Source: 2-02-FULL-55-14 sp964534125 (GTDB lineage: Bacteria > Bacteroidota > Ignavibacteria > UBA10030). Taken from it: 64,000 nucleotides of DNA. The stretch lies in NCBI GenBank assembly GCA_964534125.1, contig CAZHOJ010000001.1:434001-498000 (forward strand), in the 5' to 3' direction. Below the pieces are notes generated by a model, which was not told the DNA's origin, made no database searches, and saw only the letters and a program-made list of their open reading frames with translations. Below are positions 43,986 through 52,755 of the stretch, piece after piece (position 1 is the first letter of the stretch; every line of letters starts with the position of its first letter). The position numbers and the translations under genes are program-made.

Positions 43986-45080
43986 CTAGACACCGAAACT
44001 CGTCCCGACTGCTTTCGCTGCCATGACGAGCTGGGAATCCGGCGGCACTGTTCGAAGTTCGAAGATGGCCTGCTTGACCGGTACCGCGGTCACATCCTGC
44101 CCCCTGAGGCTCACCATATGTCCGAACCGCCCCTCCTGTGCCACCTGCAATGCCATTGAGCCGAATTTTGTTGCCAGGACCCTGTCGAACGGGGTCGGAC
44201 TTCCACCTCTCTGCACATGTCCGAGCACGGTCACGCGGGTCTCAAGGCCCGTTTCCGCTTCGATCTTCTTCCCGACAAGGTCCCCGATACCGCCCAGACG
44301 AAGCGGATCTGTCCGTTTCTTGTCGTGTTCCTTCACGACAAGCTCACCATCTGCCGGCTTCGCTCCCTCGGCAACGCAGACGATGCTGAACCTGCTCCCC
44401 ATTCGTCCGCGCTTGAGCACATGTTCGTAGACCTTCTCCCACACAAAAGGCATTTCGGGAATGAGGATGACATCCGCCCCCCCCGCAACGCCGGCACCGA
44501 GCGCGATCCAGCCGGCGTATCGTCCCATGACCTCGATGACCATGACCCGATGGTGTGCCGAAGCCGTCGAATGCAGCCTGTCAATCGCTTCAGCAGCGAC
44601 GCTCATCGCTGAGTCGAAACCAAACGTCATGTCGGTCGCGGAGAGGTCGTTGTCGATGGTCTTGGGGATACCGATCATGTTCAGGCCCAGCTCCGTGAAC
44701 CTGTTGACGATATGCATCGTCCCGTCGCCTCCGATCGCGAAGAGGGCGTCGAGTTCCCAATCCTGATAGTTCCGGATGGCATTCTGGGAGTAGTCGTAGA
44801 CCTCAACTCCCCGGGGGGTTTCCACCGGATACTGGAACGGATTGCCCTTGTTCGATGTCCCGAGGATAGTCCCGCCGAGGCTGACGATGCCGCGCACGTC
44901 CTTCGGTTTGAGTTCCCTTGACCTGCCTTCGACGAGGCCTTCGAAACCATCCTCGATCCCGATGACAGTCGACCCGATCGACATTGCCGGTTTTGCGATA
45001 CTGCGGATGACCGCATTCAGGCCGGGGCAATCGCCGCCCCCCGTCAGAATGCCGACACGTTTCAGCTGCTTCGGTGCCAT
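43986..45080 (-). CDS. pfkA: 6-phosphofructokinase (group III type)
   Basis: The 364-residue protein has ILTGGGDCPGLNAVIRSI near residues 11-28, AIGGDGTM near 115-122 and PKTIDNDLSATDMTFGFD near 139-156. Gly in GGDG is the ATP-enzyme signature, whereas Lys in PKTIDND is the version seen in PPi-dependent enzymes; this mixture occurs in group III phosphofructokinases, so the phosphate donor is not certain. It phosphorylates fructose 6-phosphate in glycolysis. A longer frame to 45176 exists, but the ATG at 45080 fits the family N-terminus and has an AAGGAAGG site upstream. Confidence 0.92.
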   Translation of the reverse strand: MAPKQLKRVGILTGGGDCPGLNAVIRSIAKPAMSIGSTVIGIEDGFEGLVEGRSRELKPKDVRGIVSLGGTILGTSNKGNPFQYPVETPRGVEVYDYSQNAIRNYQDWELDALFAIGGDGTMHIVNRFTELGLNMIGIPKTIDNDLSATDMTFGFDSAMSVAAEAIDRLHSTASAHHRVMVIEVMGRYAGWIALGAGVAGGADVILIPEMPFVWEKVYEHVLKRGRMGSRFSIVCVAEGAKPADGELVVKEHDKKRTDPLRLGGIGDLVGKKIEAETGLETRVTVLGHVQRGGSPTPFDRVLATKFGSMALQVAQEGRFGHMVSLRGQDVTAVPVKQAIFELRTVPPDSQLVMAAKAVGTSFGV

Positions 45081-45124
45081 GGTTTTATGGTGACCTTCCT
45101 TCCCGTTGAATGTCGCTGCCTTTG

Positions 45125-45153
45125 AAAATACTGAGAAATGCTGATGCCTCCAA
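45125..45153 (-). promoter_or_regulatory. Possible promoter of the pfkA operon
   Basis: On the minus strand TTGGAG (45148-45153), 17 bp, TATTTT (45125-45130), 44 nt before the pfkA start and just beyond the terminator of the preceding gene. Spacing is ideal, box matches are moderate. Confidence 0.45.
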
Positions 45154-45174
45154 TGCACCCCGGACAGAAGGGGC

Positions 45175-45213
45175 AAAAAAAAGGGGCTTTCGCATGGAGA
45201 TCGCGAAGCCCCT
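45175..45213 (-). terminator. Intrinsic terminator after the duplicated membrane protein gene
   Basis: On the minus strand an AGGGGCTTCGC / GCGAAAGCCCCT stem with one bulged base and an 8-nt loop runs into seven or eight T residues. It separates the membrane protein gene from pfkA. Confidence 0.92.
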
Positions 45214-45233
45214 GTCCGGAATAAATGACTACG

Positions 45234-46016
45234 TCACGCTGCCTTCTTCGCCTCCTGCGCATCCTGGTACTTCTCACCCAGGTACGCTCCGCCCAGGGCA
45301 AAGAGAAAACCGAGCGCAAGGCCCGCCACCAGGTCGGACGCATCCACCGGGAGGTTGATGATGAACTCGAGGAATACCCAGTCAATGATGACAGTGAAGA
45401 TACCCGCCACGGCCGGTTCCTTCAGCGTCACACCGGGCGACTTATAGCCGACAATGAATCCGGTGATCAGGAAGGAAACAAGGAACGCGACCAGCGCGAC
45501 ACTCAGGTTCACGTTGAACAGTGGAGCGGACAGAAGCACGAACATCACGTTCAGAGCAAAACCGATCACGACGCCTGTCAGGACCCATTTCCAGTGGAAA
45601 ACATCATCCACCCTGTCGGATTCCGCGGTCGAATCGGACGCTTCCTGAAGTTTCTCCCCTGCCCAACTGCCGACCAGTGCAAAACCAACGCCGAGCACCA
45701 GGAGGAGGATATCGATCAGCTGGCTGTCGACGAGCTGATCATGGTCCAAATCTGTCGTGTACAGAAGGACCAGCATGAGGAACATGACAAGTCCACCCGC
45801 AAGGCCGGCCTCGCGGATCGTTACACCCGGCGAGAAGTAGCCGACGATGACCCCCGTGACGGCAAACCCGACCATCATGATCAGCGCCTGGATCTCCGGG
45901 CTGTGGAATGTTGGTGCAACGATGTAGTACGACGAGCCTACAATGATGACCCCCGCGATAACGCCCGCGATGACCCACTTCCACTCGGTCCCGGACTGTC
46001 CTTTGGTTTGTTCCAT
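45234..46016 (-). CDS. Integral membrane protein with internal duplication, unknown function
   Basis: The 260-residue protein has about eight hydrophobic segments in two similar halves (about 12-125 and 142-255). Shared landmarks are EWKWV/HWKWV at the start of each half, GYFSPGVTIRE / GYKSPGVTLKE in the middle, and GSWAGEKLQEA / GGAYLGEKYQDA at the end. The linker (about 126-141) is acidic. A GGAGG site lies 9 nt before the ATG. I do not recognise the family; some DUF-type membrane proteins have this look. The gene appears monocistronic: it has its own terminator and a T-rich upstream region. Confidence 0.65.
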   Translation of the reverse strand: MEQTKGQSGTEWKWVIAGVIAGVIIVGSSYYIVAPTFHSPEIQALIMMVGFAVTGVIVGYFSPGVTIREAGLAGGLVMFLMLVLLYTTDLDHDQLVDSQLIDILLLVLGVGFALVGSWAGEKLQEASDSTAESDRVDDVFHWKWVLTGVVIGFALNVMFVLLSAPLFNVNLSVALVAFLVSFLITGFIVGYKSPGVTLKEPAVAGIFTVIIDWVFLEFIINLPVDASDLVAGLALGFLFALGGAYLGEKYQDAQEAKKAA

Positions 46017-46089
46017 GTACTCTACGCCTCCATGCTGGGTGTTCTAAGACAAAAAAACCGCGTCAATATTGAAAAAACAATGTCGAAAA

Positions 46090-47268
46090 TCAAGGAATGG
46101 CGGGTCTGTCCTTGACATCGGTCGAGGGGAGCGGCACTGGCGCATGCTCTTCTCTCAATTGCTGGGCACTGTTGAGTTTTTCCTCGAATGCCGTAAGCGA
46201 TTTTTCCGCCTTGTCGTAGTTGTTCCGTGCGTTGGTCAGGTGAGTCCCCAGGGTCTCGAACACAGTCCGGAACTTCTGAAGTTCATATCCCAGCCGGTCG
46301 AGCGTCTTGATGATCTCCTTCGCGTTCGCCTCGACCTGAAGTCCCTTGAAGCCGAGGGCGATCACCCGGAGGTGCGCATAGAAGCTGTTGGGTGAGACCG
46401 GTACGACCCTGTGCTTGCTCGCGTACGCATACAGGCCATCTTCCTCGTCGAACCGTTCGTCCTTGATGATCGTCTCGTAGTAGATGTTCTCTGCCGGTAT
46501 GTACATCAGCGCGAAGTCGAACGTCCCTTCGTCAGGCAGGATGTACTTCTTCGAGATATCATCGATGTGCTTTCTGACATCCTGGCGGAACGTTCGGGCC
46601 GCAGCTGTCCGATCCTGGTCCGACTTTGCATCGACCAGCCTGCGGAAGTTCTCAAGAGGGAATTTCGAATCGACGGGAACCATGCCGCCTGACGTGTGTA
46701 TCACCGCATCCACCTTCTCTCCGCTCCGGAATTTGTGCTGGAAGGTGTATGCGTTCACAGGAAGCACCTGGCGGAGGAGGTCTTCGAGCAGAAGTTCACC
46801 GAGGCCGCCCCGGAGCTTGGGAGCCCTGAGCATCTCTTCGAGCTTGCCGACGTTCATCCCGAGCTCGCGGATATTCTCTGTCGCTTTTCCCAGCTCACCG
46901 AGCTGCTTCTGGACATCATGGATGACGCGGGCGGCGTTGTCCAGCCGCGATCCAACCTGACCGGTGTTCTCCTGAAGCTGTGATGTGACACCGCCGAGGT
47001 GGGTGTTCACCGAGGAGAGTTGCTGGCTCATCTGATCGGAGGTCAGCTTCAGCGTCTGCACCATCGTTTCCTGCGTCGTGGTCAGCGAGCGGCCCACAGC
47101 TTCGGTGGTTGCACGCAGACTCTCCTGGACCTCGGTCCGCAGGTTGTCGATCTGCTGCTGTACCGCAGCTTCCCGGCCGTCACCGCCCCGCACCCCGACG
47201 TGCCCCCGGATGACGAGGACCGTCAGTGCCACCAGCATCACAAGAACCACGATCTCGAATGGCGTCAT
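46090..47268 (-). CDS. rmuC: DNA recombination protein RmuC
   Basis: The 392-residue protein has an N-terminal transmembrane helix (about 4-22), a coiled-coil region (about 30-150, rich in Gln and Leu), then the RmuC core with LRAPKLRGGLGELLLEDLLRQ near 148-168, the VIHTSGGMVPVDSKFPLENF segment, and FALMYIPAENIYYE. RmuC limits rearrangements between short inverted repeats; its nuclease-like fold has unproven activity. It begins 12 nt after kbl. Confidence 0.92.
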   Translation of the reverse strand: MTPFEIVVLVMLVALTVLVIRGHVGVRGGDGREAAVQQQIDNLRTEVQESLRATTEAVGRSLTTTQETMVQTLKLTSDQMSQQLSSVNTHLGGVTSQLQENTGQVGSRLDNAARVIHDVQKQLGELGKATENIRELGMNVGKLEEMLRAPKLRGGLGELLLEDLLRQVLPVNAYTFQHKFRSGEKVDAVIHTSGGMVPVDSKFPLENFRRLVDAKSDQDRTAAARTFRQDVRKHIDDISKKYILPDEGTFDFALMYIPAENIYYETIIKDERFDEEDGLYAYASKHRVVPVSPNSFYAHLRVIALGFKGLQVEANAKEIIKTLDRLGYELQKFRTVFETLGTHLTNARNNYDKAEKSLTAFEEKLNSAQQLREEHAPVPLPSTDVKDRPAIP

Positions 47269-47280
47269 TGTCCGCTCGTC

Positions 47281-48498
47281 CTATCCAAGCACTCCGAGCT
47301 TCCTGCCCGCCTTCTGGAACGCCGCCAGGGCCTGGTCGAGCTCGGACGTGGTATGAGCTGCTGAGATCTGAGCACGGAGGCGCGCCTCCCCCTGCGGTAC
47401 GACCGGATACCAGAGCCCCTTGATGTAGACCCCGAGTTTCTGAAGCTCGACGCTCATCTTCTGGGCGAGCGCTGCTTCGCCGAGCATGACCGGCACGATG
47501 GGGTGCGACCCCTGCAGGATGGTGAAGCCCAGCCGCTGGATCTCCTGACGGAAGTACAGCGTGTTGCGGTGGAGGCGGGCGACGATGGATGCATCCTTCT
47601 TCAGAAGGTCGAGCGCGGCGATCGACGCCATGACGATGGACGGAGGGAGCGAATTCGAGAAGACATACGTCCGTGCCTTCTGACGCATGTATTCAACCAT
47701 CACATCCGAACCTGCGATGAATCCGCCGGCAGCACCGCCGATCGCCTTGCCGAGCGTGCCGATGATGACGTCCACTTTCCCCAGCAGGCCGAAGTGCTCC
47801 GCGATCCCCTTCCCTCTTTTGCCCATCACACCGATGCCATGCGCATCATCCACGAACAGCAAGGCATCGTATTTCCGGGCCAGTTGCACGAGCCGGGGAA
47901 GAGGTGCGACATCCCCCTCCATGCTGAACACGCCATCTGTCGCGATGATGCGGTTCCGGAACGCCTTTCCCGTATCCTCCTCCAGCTGACGCTCGAGGTC
48001 GTCCGCATCGTTGTGACGGTAGATCTTCCGCTCCGTCACCTCGCTCCTGCAGAGGCGCTGGCCGTCGATGATGCTTGCATGATTGAGCCGGTCGCTGTAG
48101 ATGACGTCCCGGTACGATTCCATCCCCAGCTTCTCGTTCGTCAGCGCTGAGAAGAATCCCACATTCGCGGCGAACGACGACGAGAACAGGATCGCATCGT
48201 CACACCCCACAAAGGACGCGATCTTCTTCTCCAGTTCCCGATGGATGGTCTGCGTGCCGCACAGGAACCGGGCCGATGCGACCCCGTATCCGTACTGCCG
48301 GATACCATCGATCGACGCCTTCCTGATCACCGGGTGGTTCGACATCCCAAGATAGTTGTTGGACGCGAGCATGACGAGCTTCTTCCGCCCGACGGTCACG
48401 GTCCCTCCCTGGGGCGACCGCAGCTGCGTCTCCCGCTTGAACGTCTGCGAATCCTCGAGCCGTTTCAGTTCCTCCCGCAAAAGATCATATGTTCTCAT
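47281..48498 (-). CDS. kbl: Glycine C-acetyltransferase (2-amino-3-ketobutyrate CoA ligase)
   Basis: The 405-residue PLP enzyme of the alpha-oxoamine synthase family has MLASNNYLGMSNHP near residues 43-56, VDDAHGIGVMG near 216-226, and the Schiff-base lysine K251 in IIGTLGKAIGG. It cleaves 2-amino-3-ketobutyrate to glycine and acetyl-CoA. The adjacent, 14-nt overlapping tdh-like gene would supply the substrate from threonine, which supports Kbl over serine palmitoyltransferase or BioF. An AAAGGA site precedes the ATG. Confidence 0.9.
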   Translation of the reverse strand: MRTYDLLREELKRLEDSQTFKRETQLRSPQGGTVTVGRKKLVMLASNNYLGMSNHPVIRKASIDGIRQYGYGVASARFLCGTQTIHRELEKKIASFVGCDDAILFSSSFAANVGFFSALTNEKLGMESYRDVIYSDRLNHASIIDGQRLCRSEVTERKIYRHNDADDLERQLEEDTGKAFRNRIIATDGVFSMEGDVAPLPRLVQLARKYDALLFVDDAHGIGVMGKRGKGIAEHFGLLGKVDVIIGTLGKAIGGAAGGFIAGSDVMVEYMRQKARTYVFSNSLPPSIVMASIAALDLLKKDASIVARLHRNTLYFRQEIQRLGFTILQGSHPIVPVMLGEAALAQKMSVELQKLGVYIKGLWYPVVPQGEARLRAQISAAHTTSELDQALAAFQKAGRKLGVLG

Positions 48499-49816
48499 TG
48501 GTCTGTCCTTTCAGGTCCGGACGCTGGCTCACCGCTGGTCCGCTCGTGCTCCCGCTGGCCGCAGCGGCCGAAGGCTCCGTTGGTGCGAGTCCCGGCTTGA
48601 GCAGCACCTTGTACGCCTCACCGCGCCGGATGACAGCGAATGCCTCCTCGAAGTGCTCGAGGGGGAAGGTGTGCGATATGAATCCTGTCGACAGGAACGT
48701 GTCCGCGAGCCCGTTCCGGAGCAGATCCTCCATCTGGTCCCATGTCTGGAAGACACGACGTCCGATGATGCCTCTGATCGTCACTCCCCTGAAAATGATA
48801 TCTTCCGCAAAATCGACGGGCATCTCTCCGGACGGGATGCCGAGGAGGGCGATCTCCCCTCCCATGCGGACGGCATGAAGGGCGTCCTTATAGGCCCGGT
48901 ACGACCCGGACATCTCGTACACAGCATCCACGCCGGCCCCGTCCGTCTCCCGCAGGACGGTCTCCCGGAATGCCGCCCGCTCATCGTTCCGTGCCACATC
49001 GAAGCAGCCATCGGCTCCGTACTGTTTCGCCATGTCGAATCTGTGCCCGACAAGCTGTTCATGCGGCAGCAGATCGGACGACGCATCCGTGACGAACACC
49101 TTCTTCGCGCCAGCATGACGTGCGACCGCGACAGCCATCAGACCCTGCACGCCGCATCCGAGGACGGCCACCGAGCTGCCGCGGACCTTCGACGACAGCA
49201 CAGTATGCGTCGCATTCCCGAGCGCATCCATATAGCTGATGATATCCGGATGGATCTCTTCGCCGTAGAAGAGCCGTACATTGTCCGCCGGCACTTTCAC
49301 GAATTCCGCCCAGGCACCATCGTCATGGACACCCTTGATGATGGTCTTGCGGCAGACATGCCGCTCCCCCTTCCGGCACTGATAGCATAGCCCGCACGTC
49401 ACATGCATCTCCGCCGTTGCATGGAACTTTTCCTCCAGGAACTCCATGAACCCGGATTCCCGGGAGAACGTGCCTGGCGTTTTGCCGGCCATCATTGCCT
49501 GCAGGGTGCGGTTGGATTTTGCCTTCCGGAAGATGAGCTTCGCCAGATGCTTCCGGGCATTCTGGCCCGCATCGACGATGCGGCCGGAGAACTCATGCCC
49601 GATCGTTACCGGCGTTGTGACCGCACGTTCCATCTCGCGCCGGAAAGCATCCTTCGAGTTATAGATGCCGACATCAGTGCCGCAGATGGCACCGGCGTGG
49701 ACCGCTATGATGACCTCCTCGCTCCGGGTCACGAGCGGTTCGGACTTCTTTTCGAGCATGAGACCGAACGGCCAGGGCTCACCAGGAACCGGCCGTGGCT
49801 TGACGATTGCTCTCAT
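48485..49816 (-). CDS. Zinc-type alcohol dehydrogenase, probable L-threonine 3-dehydrogenase
   Basis: The 443-residue medium-chain dehydrogenase keeps the catalytic zinc ligands C45 (GAICGTD) and H74 E75 (IGHEF), the structural zinc cysteines C141, C144, C147 and C155 (CGLCYQC...C), and the Rossmann loop GCGVQG. Between G84 and the first structural Cys there is an insertion of roughly 35 residues (NARKHLAKLIFRKAKSNRTL and on) compared with ordinary threonine dehydrogenases. Overlap with kbl implies threonine catabolism. A short Ala/Ser/Pro-rich tail follows the catalytic domain. An AAGGAG site precedes the ATG. Confidence 0.82.
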   Translation of the reverse strand: MRAIVKPRPVPGEPWPFGLMLEKKSEPLVTRSEEVIIAVHAGAICGTDVGIYNSKDAFRREMERAVTTPVTIGHEFSGRIVDAGQNARKHLAKLIFRKAKSNRTLQAMMAGKTPGTFSRESGFMEFLEEKFHATAEMHVTCGLCYQCRKGERHVCRKTIIKGVHDDGAWAEFVKVPADNVRLFYGEEIHPDIISYMDALGNATHTVLSSKVRGSSVAVLGCGVQGLMAVAVARHAGAKKVFVTDASSDLLPHEQLVGHRFDMAKQYGADGCFDVARNDERAAFRETVLRETDGAGVDAVYEMSGSYRAYKDALHAVRMGGEIALLGIPSGEMPVDFAEDIIFRGVTIRGIIGRRVFQTWDQMEDLLRNGLADTFLSTGFISHTFPLEHFEEAFAVIRRGEAYKVLLKPGLAPTEPSAAAASGSTSGPAVSQRPDLKGQTNENI

Positions 49817-49853
49817 GTACTCTCCTTCGTATCGGTGCCCTCATGAGCATGCG

Positions 49854-50867
49854 TCATGGACGTGCGGCCTTCCATTGTCTGTACGTGAGCCGAATGTCCT
49901 CCAGGACCTCCGTATCGATGCGATCATCAGTACGGATACGGACATCGTAGTTCTCCCATCCCATAAAATCGCTGAGCGCGCGCTTCATCTGTTCGTCGTA
50001 GATACCATCGATCGGACCGTCATAGAACTTTTGTCCTTTGTAGGCCTCATCCCCGAGGATGGTCTGAAGCTCGCGGCATATGGACTCGTCGACAGGAACA
50101 AGGTGGGATGGGTCGGAACGGAAGAAATAGAGCCGGTGCAGTGCATACAACCGCTCGAGCTCTGCGAGCGGCGTCGGGTGGTCATAGATCGAGATGTCAA
50201 TATAGTCGTCGGACGATCCGTCGTAGGACCCGCCTTTTCGCTTCACGACGAGTGCGGCGGATTGTTCGCCGCGCCTGTCACCGCCGGCCTTCCCGCCGGC
50301 AATGAGCGCTGCGACGAGCCGGTCCGCGAGCGACCCCGGGGTCGTCTCGAATGTTCGCGCCATCGCCTCGACCGTCTCTTTGCCGACGAGGATATTCCCC
50401 TGTGCCGCGAACGTCTTTCCCGCGACGAGCTGGCCCTTCGCACCCTTCACCGTACCCGCAGCACCGCCAGCCCAGTCAAAGCACTCTTCACCTGTCCACG
50501 TGGCCGCATTCCCGGCATGGTCAACGATCCCGACCTGGCGGGTCTGTCTGCCCTCGTCGGTCCGGATGAGGATGTCCAGCGCTTCCTCCGCCGTCGCTCC
50601 GTTCCGCATCAATGTGAGCCCGCGCGGACCGAAGGTCGTGTTCGCGAAGGACTGCGTGGCGATGGCACCGACGCCCGCCTCTGCCCAGGGCACGACCGGC
50701 CGGACGTTGGGGAACTTGGACTGCACAGCGACGCCGACATCGCCATTCTCCGGGTCGACAGCGACAATGGAGAACGTCGCGACAAGCTCATCGTGCTCGA
50801 ACGAGGGACCGGGACACAGAAGGATGACAAGAAGAACGACAACCGCAGCCAGTATGAACGACCTCAT
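49854..50867 (-). CDS. DUF1028 family protein (Ntn-hydrolase-like) with C-terminal peptidoglycan-binding-like domain
   Basis: The 337-residue protein has a signal anchor/peptide (about 1-20, FILAAVVVLLVILLCPGPSF). The DUF1028 core then starts TFSIVAVDPENGDVGVAVQSKF and continues with GVGAIATQSFANTTFGPRGL. The last about 95 residues resemble the putative peptidoglycan-binding module found in this family. The N-terminal Ser/Thr-containing beta structure is related to Ntn hydrolases; its substrate is unknown. A frame extends to 51005, but the ATG at 50867 has an AAAGGAG site and the signal sequence. It is 28 nt downstream of rsmB. Confidence 0.85.
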   Translation of the reverse strand: MRSFILAAVVVLLVILLCPGPSFEHDELVATFSIVAVDPENGDVGVAVQSKFPNVRPVVPWAEAGVGAIATQSFANTTFGPRGLTLMRNGATAEEALDILIRTDEGRQTRQVGIVDHAGNAATWTGEECFDWAGGAAGTVKGAKGQLVAGKTFAAQGNILVGKETVEAMARTFETTPGSLADRLVAALIAGGKAGGDRRGEQSAALVVKRKGGSYDGSSDDYIDISIYDHPTPLAELERLYALHRLYFFRSDPSHLVPVDESICRELQTILGDEAYKGQKFYDGPIDGIYDEQMKRALSDFMGWENYDVRIRTDDRIDTEVLEDIRLTYRQWKAARP

Positions 50868-50895
50868 GCTTTGCTCCTTTGCGTCTGTTCGGACA

Positions 50896-52275
50896 TCAGG
50901 TCGACCGTCGGAACCGGACCGCAAATGATCCATCCATGCCATGAATATGGGGGAAGGTCTCCACAAATCCATCCTGCTGCACGACGTCCCCTTTGACGAA
51001 CTCACCCGCGTGCTCGACGCGATATTCAGCGTGGGTCTCCAGAAAATGCCTTACGTTCTCGACATTCTCCTCCGGTTCGGTCGTGCATGTGCTGTAGACG
51101 AGCACGCCGCCGGGCTTCACCAGGCTGGCCGCGTTATCGAGAAGGGACCGCTGGAGCGCTGCCAGCGTGTCGATATCCGACCTGTCCCGGTTCCACTTCG
51201 CATCGGGTTTCTTCGAGAGCGTTCCTAACCCCGAGCAGGGGGCGTCTACCAGGACCTTGTCAGCCGGCGACGTCTGGAAGGTGGTCGCATCGGCAGCGAC
51301 GGTGTGGATATTCGCGATGCCGAGCCGCTGGCATGCATTCCGGACCAGGTTCAGGCGCGTTTCGTACCGGTCGACCGCGATGATCTCCCCCTCGTTCTTC
51401 ATCAGTTCTCCGATGAACGTCGCCTTGCCTCCTGGAGCGGCGCACAGGTCGAGGACCTTGTCGCCCGGGCGGGGGTCCAGCAAGCGCACGGGAAGACCCG
51501 CGCTCTCATCCTGGACCATGAAGAATCCCTTGGCATACAGCTCCGACGAGCCGATGCCGGCGAGATGCCGGACCTTGACAAAGCAGTCGAGGTACGTCGA
51601 ACGGGTATATTCAAGCTGATGCTGGCCGAGGAGAGAACAGAAGTAGTCGGGGTCGATCTTCAGTCGGTTCGCACGGAGCGCGAGGTCAGGGATCCGGTTG
51701 TTGGCTTCCATCAGTTTCCGCGCCCCCTCCGGTCCGAACCGGTCGTACCAGCGTTTCGCTATCCAGATGGGGTGCGACTCCACAACGGCAAGATGCCGGA
51801 TCTTATCCTCGGAGGGGTCGGGATACCGGATATTGTCGATGTTGCGGATGATGTTCCGAAGGACTGCGTTCACGAGGTCCGCCGCCTTCTGTCCGCGAAG
51901 CCGTTTGATGAACTCGACAGCTTCGTTGACGGCCGCAGAATGGGGCACCCTGTCGAGAAAGAGGATCTGATACAGCGCGACGCGGAGCGCGTTCTTGATG
52001 TTGGTCTCTGCCTTGGTGAAATTGCCATGGAAGAACCCCGTCAGCACCCAATCGAGCTTCATCTGCCAGCGGACGACGCCCGTCACGATCTCGTTCATGA
52101 AGCCCTTATCGAGCTCGTTGAGGTCATCGCTGCGCAGTTCACGGTCGAGAAGGCGGTCGAGATAGGCATCCGATCGGCCGACCCTGTTCAGGATCTTGAT
52201 GGCAGTCCCGCGGGCGCCGGTGTAAACGGACCGGGGTTCGGCTATTTCGGCGACGGTATGCTCAGAGGTGGTCAT
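50896..52275 (-). CDS. rsmB: 16S rRNA (cytosine(967)-C5)-methyltransferase
   Basis: The 459-residue protein has an N-terminal NusB-like RNA-binding domain (about 20-155) and a C-terminal SAM methyltransferase. The latter has motif I VLDLCAAPGGKATFIGEL, the two catalytic cysteines in VDAPCSGLGTLSKKPD and YSTCTTEPEENVE, and a terminal DGSFAVRFRR strand. It methylates C967 of 16S rRNA. It is the first gene of an rsmB-DUF1028 pair; the tdh/kbl/rmuC genes follow closely and may be cotranscribed. Confidence 0.94.
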   Translation of the reverse strand: MTTSEHTVAEIAEPRSVYTGARGTAIKILNRVGRSDAYLDRLLDRELRSDDLNELDKGFMNEIVTGVVRWQMKLDWVLTGFFHGNFTKAETNIKNALRVALYQILFLDRVPHSAAVNEAVEFIKRLRGQKAADLVNAVLRNIIRNIDNIRYPDPSEDKIRHLAVVESHPIWIAKRWYDRFGPEGARKLMEANNRIPDLALRANRLKIDPDYFCSLLGQHQLEYTRSTYLDCFVKVRHLAGIGSSELYAKGFFMVQDESAGLPVRLLDPRPGDKVLDLCAAPGGKATFIGELMKNEGEIIAVDRYETRLNLVRNACQRLGIANIHTVAADATTFQTSPADKVLVDAPCSGLGTLSKKPDAKWNRDRSDIDTLAALQRSLLDNAASLVKPGGVLVYSTCTTEPEENVENVRHFLETHAEYRVEHAGEFVKGDVVQQDGFVETFPHIHGMDGSFAVRFRRST

Positions 52276-52354
52276 GGATGTGGGCTATCCGGAGATGGGC
52301 AGCCGCTGTCGGGTCAAAAGGGGCCGCAGGTGTCCGTCTTTGGACAGAACAAGA

Positions 52355-52394
52355 TAAAAAACAAAAGCGGAATGTCGATGTCCCGACATTCCGC
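52355..52394 (-). terminator. Intrinsic terminator after rpmE
   Basis: On the minus strand an 11-bp perfect stem GCGGAATGTCG / CGACATTCCGC with a 6-nt loop is followed by TTTTGTTTTTTA. It closes the rpmE transcript and separates it from rsmB. Confidence 0.93.
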
Positions 52395-52418
52395 CTCAGA
52401 TCCAAAGACGGGAAAGGA

Positions 52419-52646
52419 CTATTGCTGTGCGGGAGCACCTTCCTGCTGACGACGGGCGTACTTCCGCTTGAACCGCTCCACGCGGCCTGCGGAGTCGACG
52501 AGCTTCTGGCGTCCCGTGTAGAACGGATGGCACGCCGAGCAGATCTCAACATGGAGGTCGCCCACGGCGGAACGCGTCTCGAAGGAGTTGCCGCATACGC
52601 AGGTAACGACCGCTTTCTTGTAAGCTGGATGGATATTCTTCTTCAT
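52419..52646 (-). CDS. rpmE: 50S ribosomal protein bL31
   Basis: The 75-residue protein begins MKKNIHPAYKKAVVTCVCGN and includes EICSACHPFYTGRQKLVDSAGRVERFKRKY (shown here as family signature in parts). The CxC...CxxC cysteines make it the zinc-containing L31 type. A short Gln/Arg-rich tail ends it. The frame extends upstream to 52700 without a ribosome site; the ATG at 52646 fits, with AAAGGAA about 14 nt upstream. Confidence 0.95.
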   Translation of the reverse strand: MKKNIHPAYKKAVVTCVCGNSFETRSAVGDLHVEICSACHPFYTGRQKLVDSAGRVERFKRKYARRQQEGAPAQQ

Positions 52647-52676
52647 AGCACTGGTCCCTGTTCCTTTCAGACTTAA

Positions 52677-52705
52677 AATATACGACCTTTTGGCCCGCAA
52701 GGCAA
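52677..52705 (-). promoter_or_regulatory. Sigma-70-type promoter of rpmE
   Basis: On the minus strand TTGCCT (52700-52705), 17 bp, TATATT (52677-52682), about 30 nt before the rpmE start. A 7-bp inverted repeat (AGGCAAG at 52700-52706, CTTGCCT at 52727-52733) overlaps the -35 box and could be an operator. Confidence 0.82.
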
Positions 52706-52755
52706 GTGCGTCGAACCGTCTTGCTCCTTGCCTGTTTCCTTCCTAAGTTGACGTC

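Noticed and set aside
46017..46089. Possible promoter TTGATT-17-AATATT upstream of the duplicated membrane protein gene
   Set aside because: The -10 match is poor and the region is simply T/A-rich; kept only as context.
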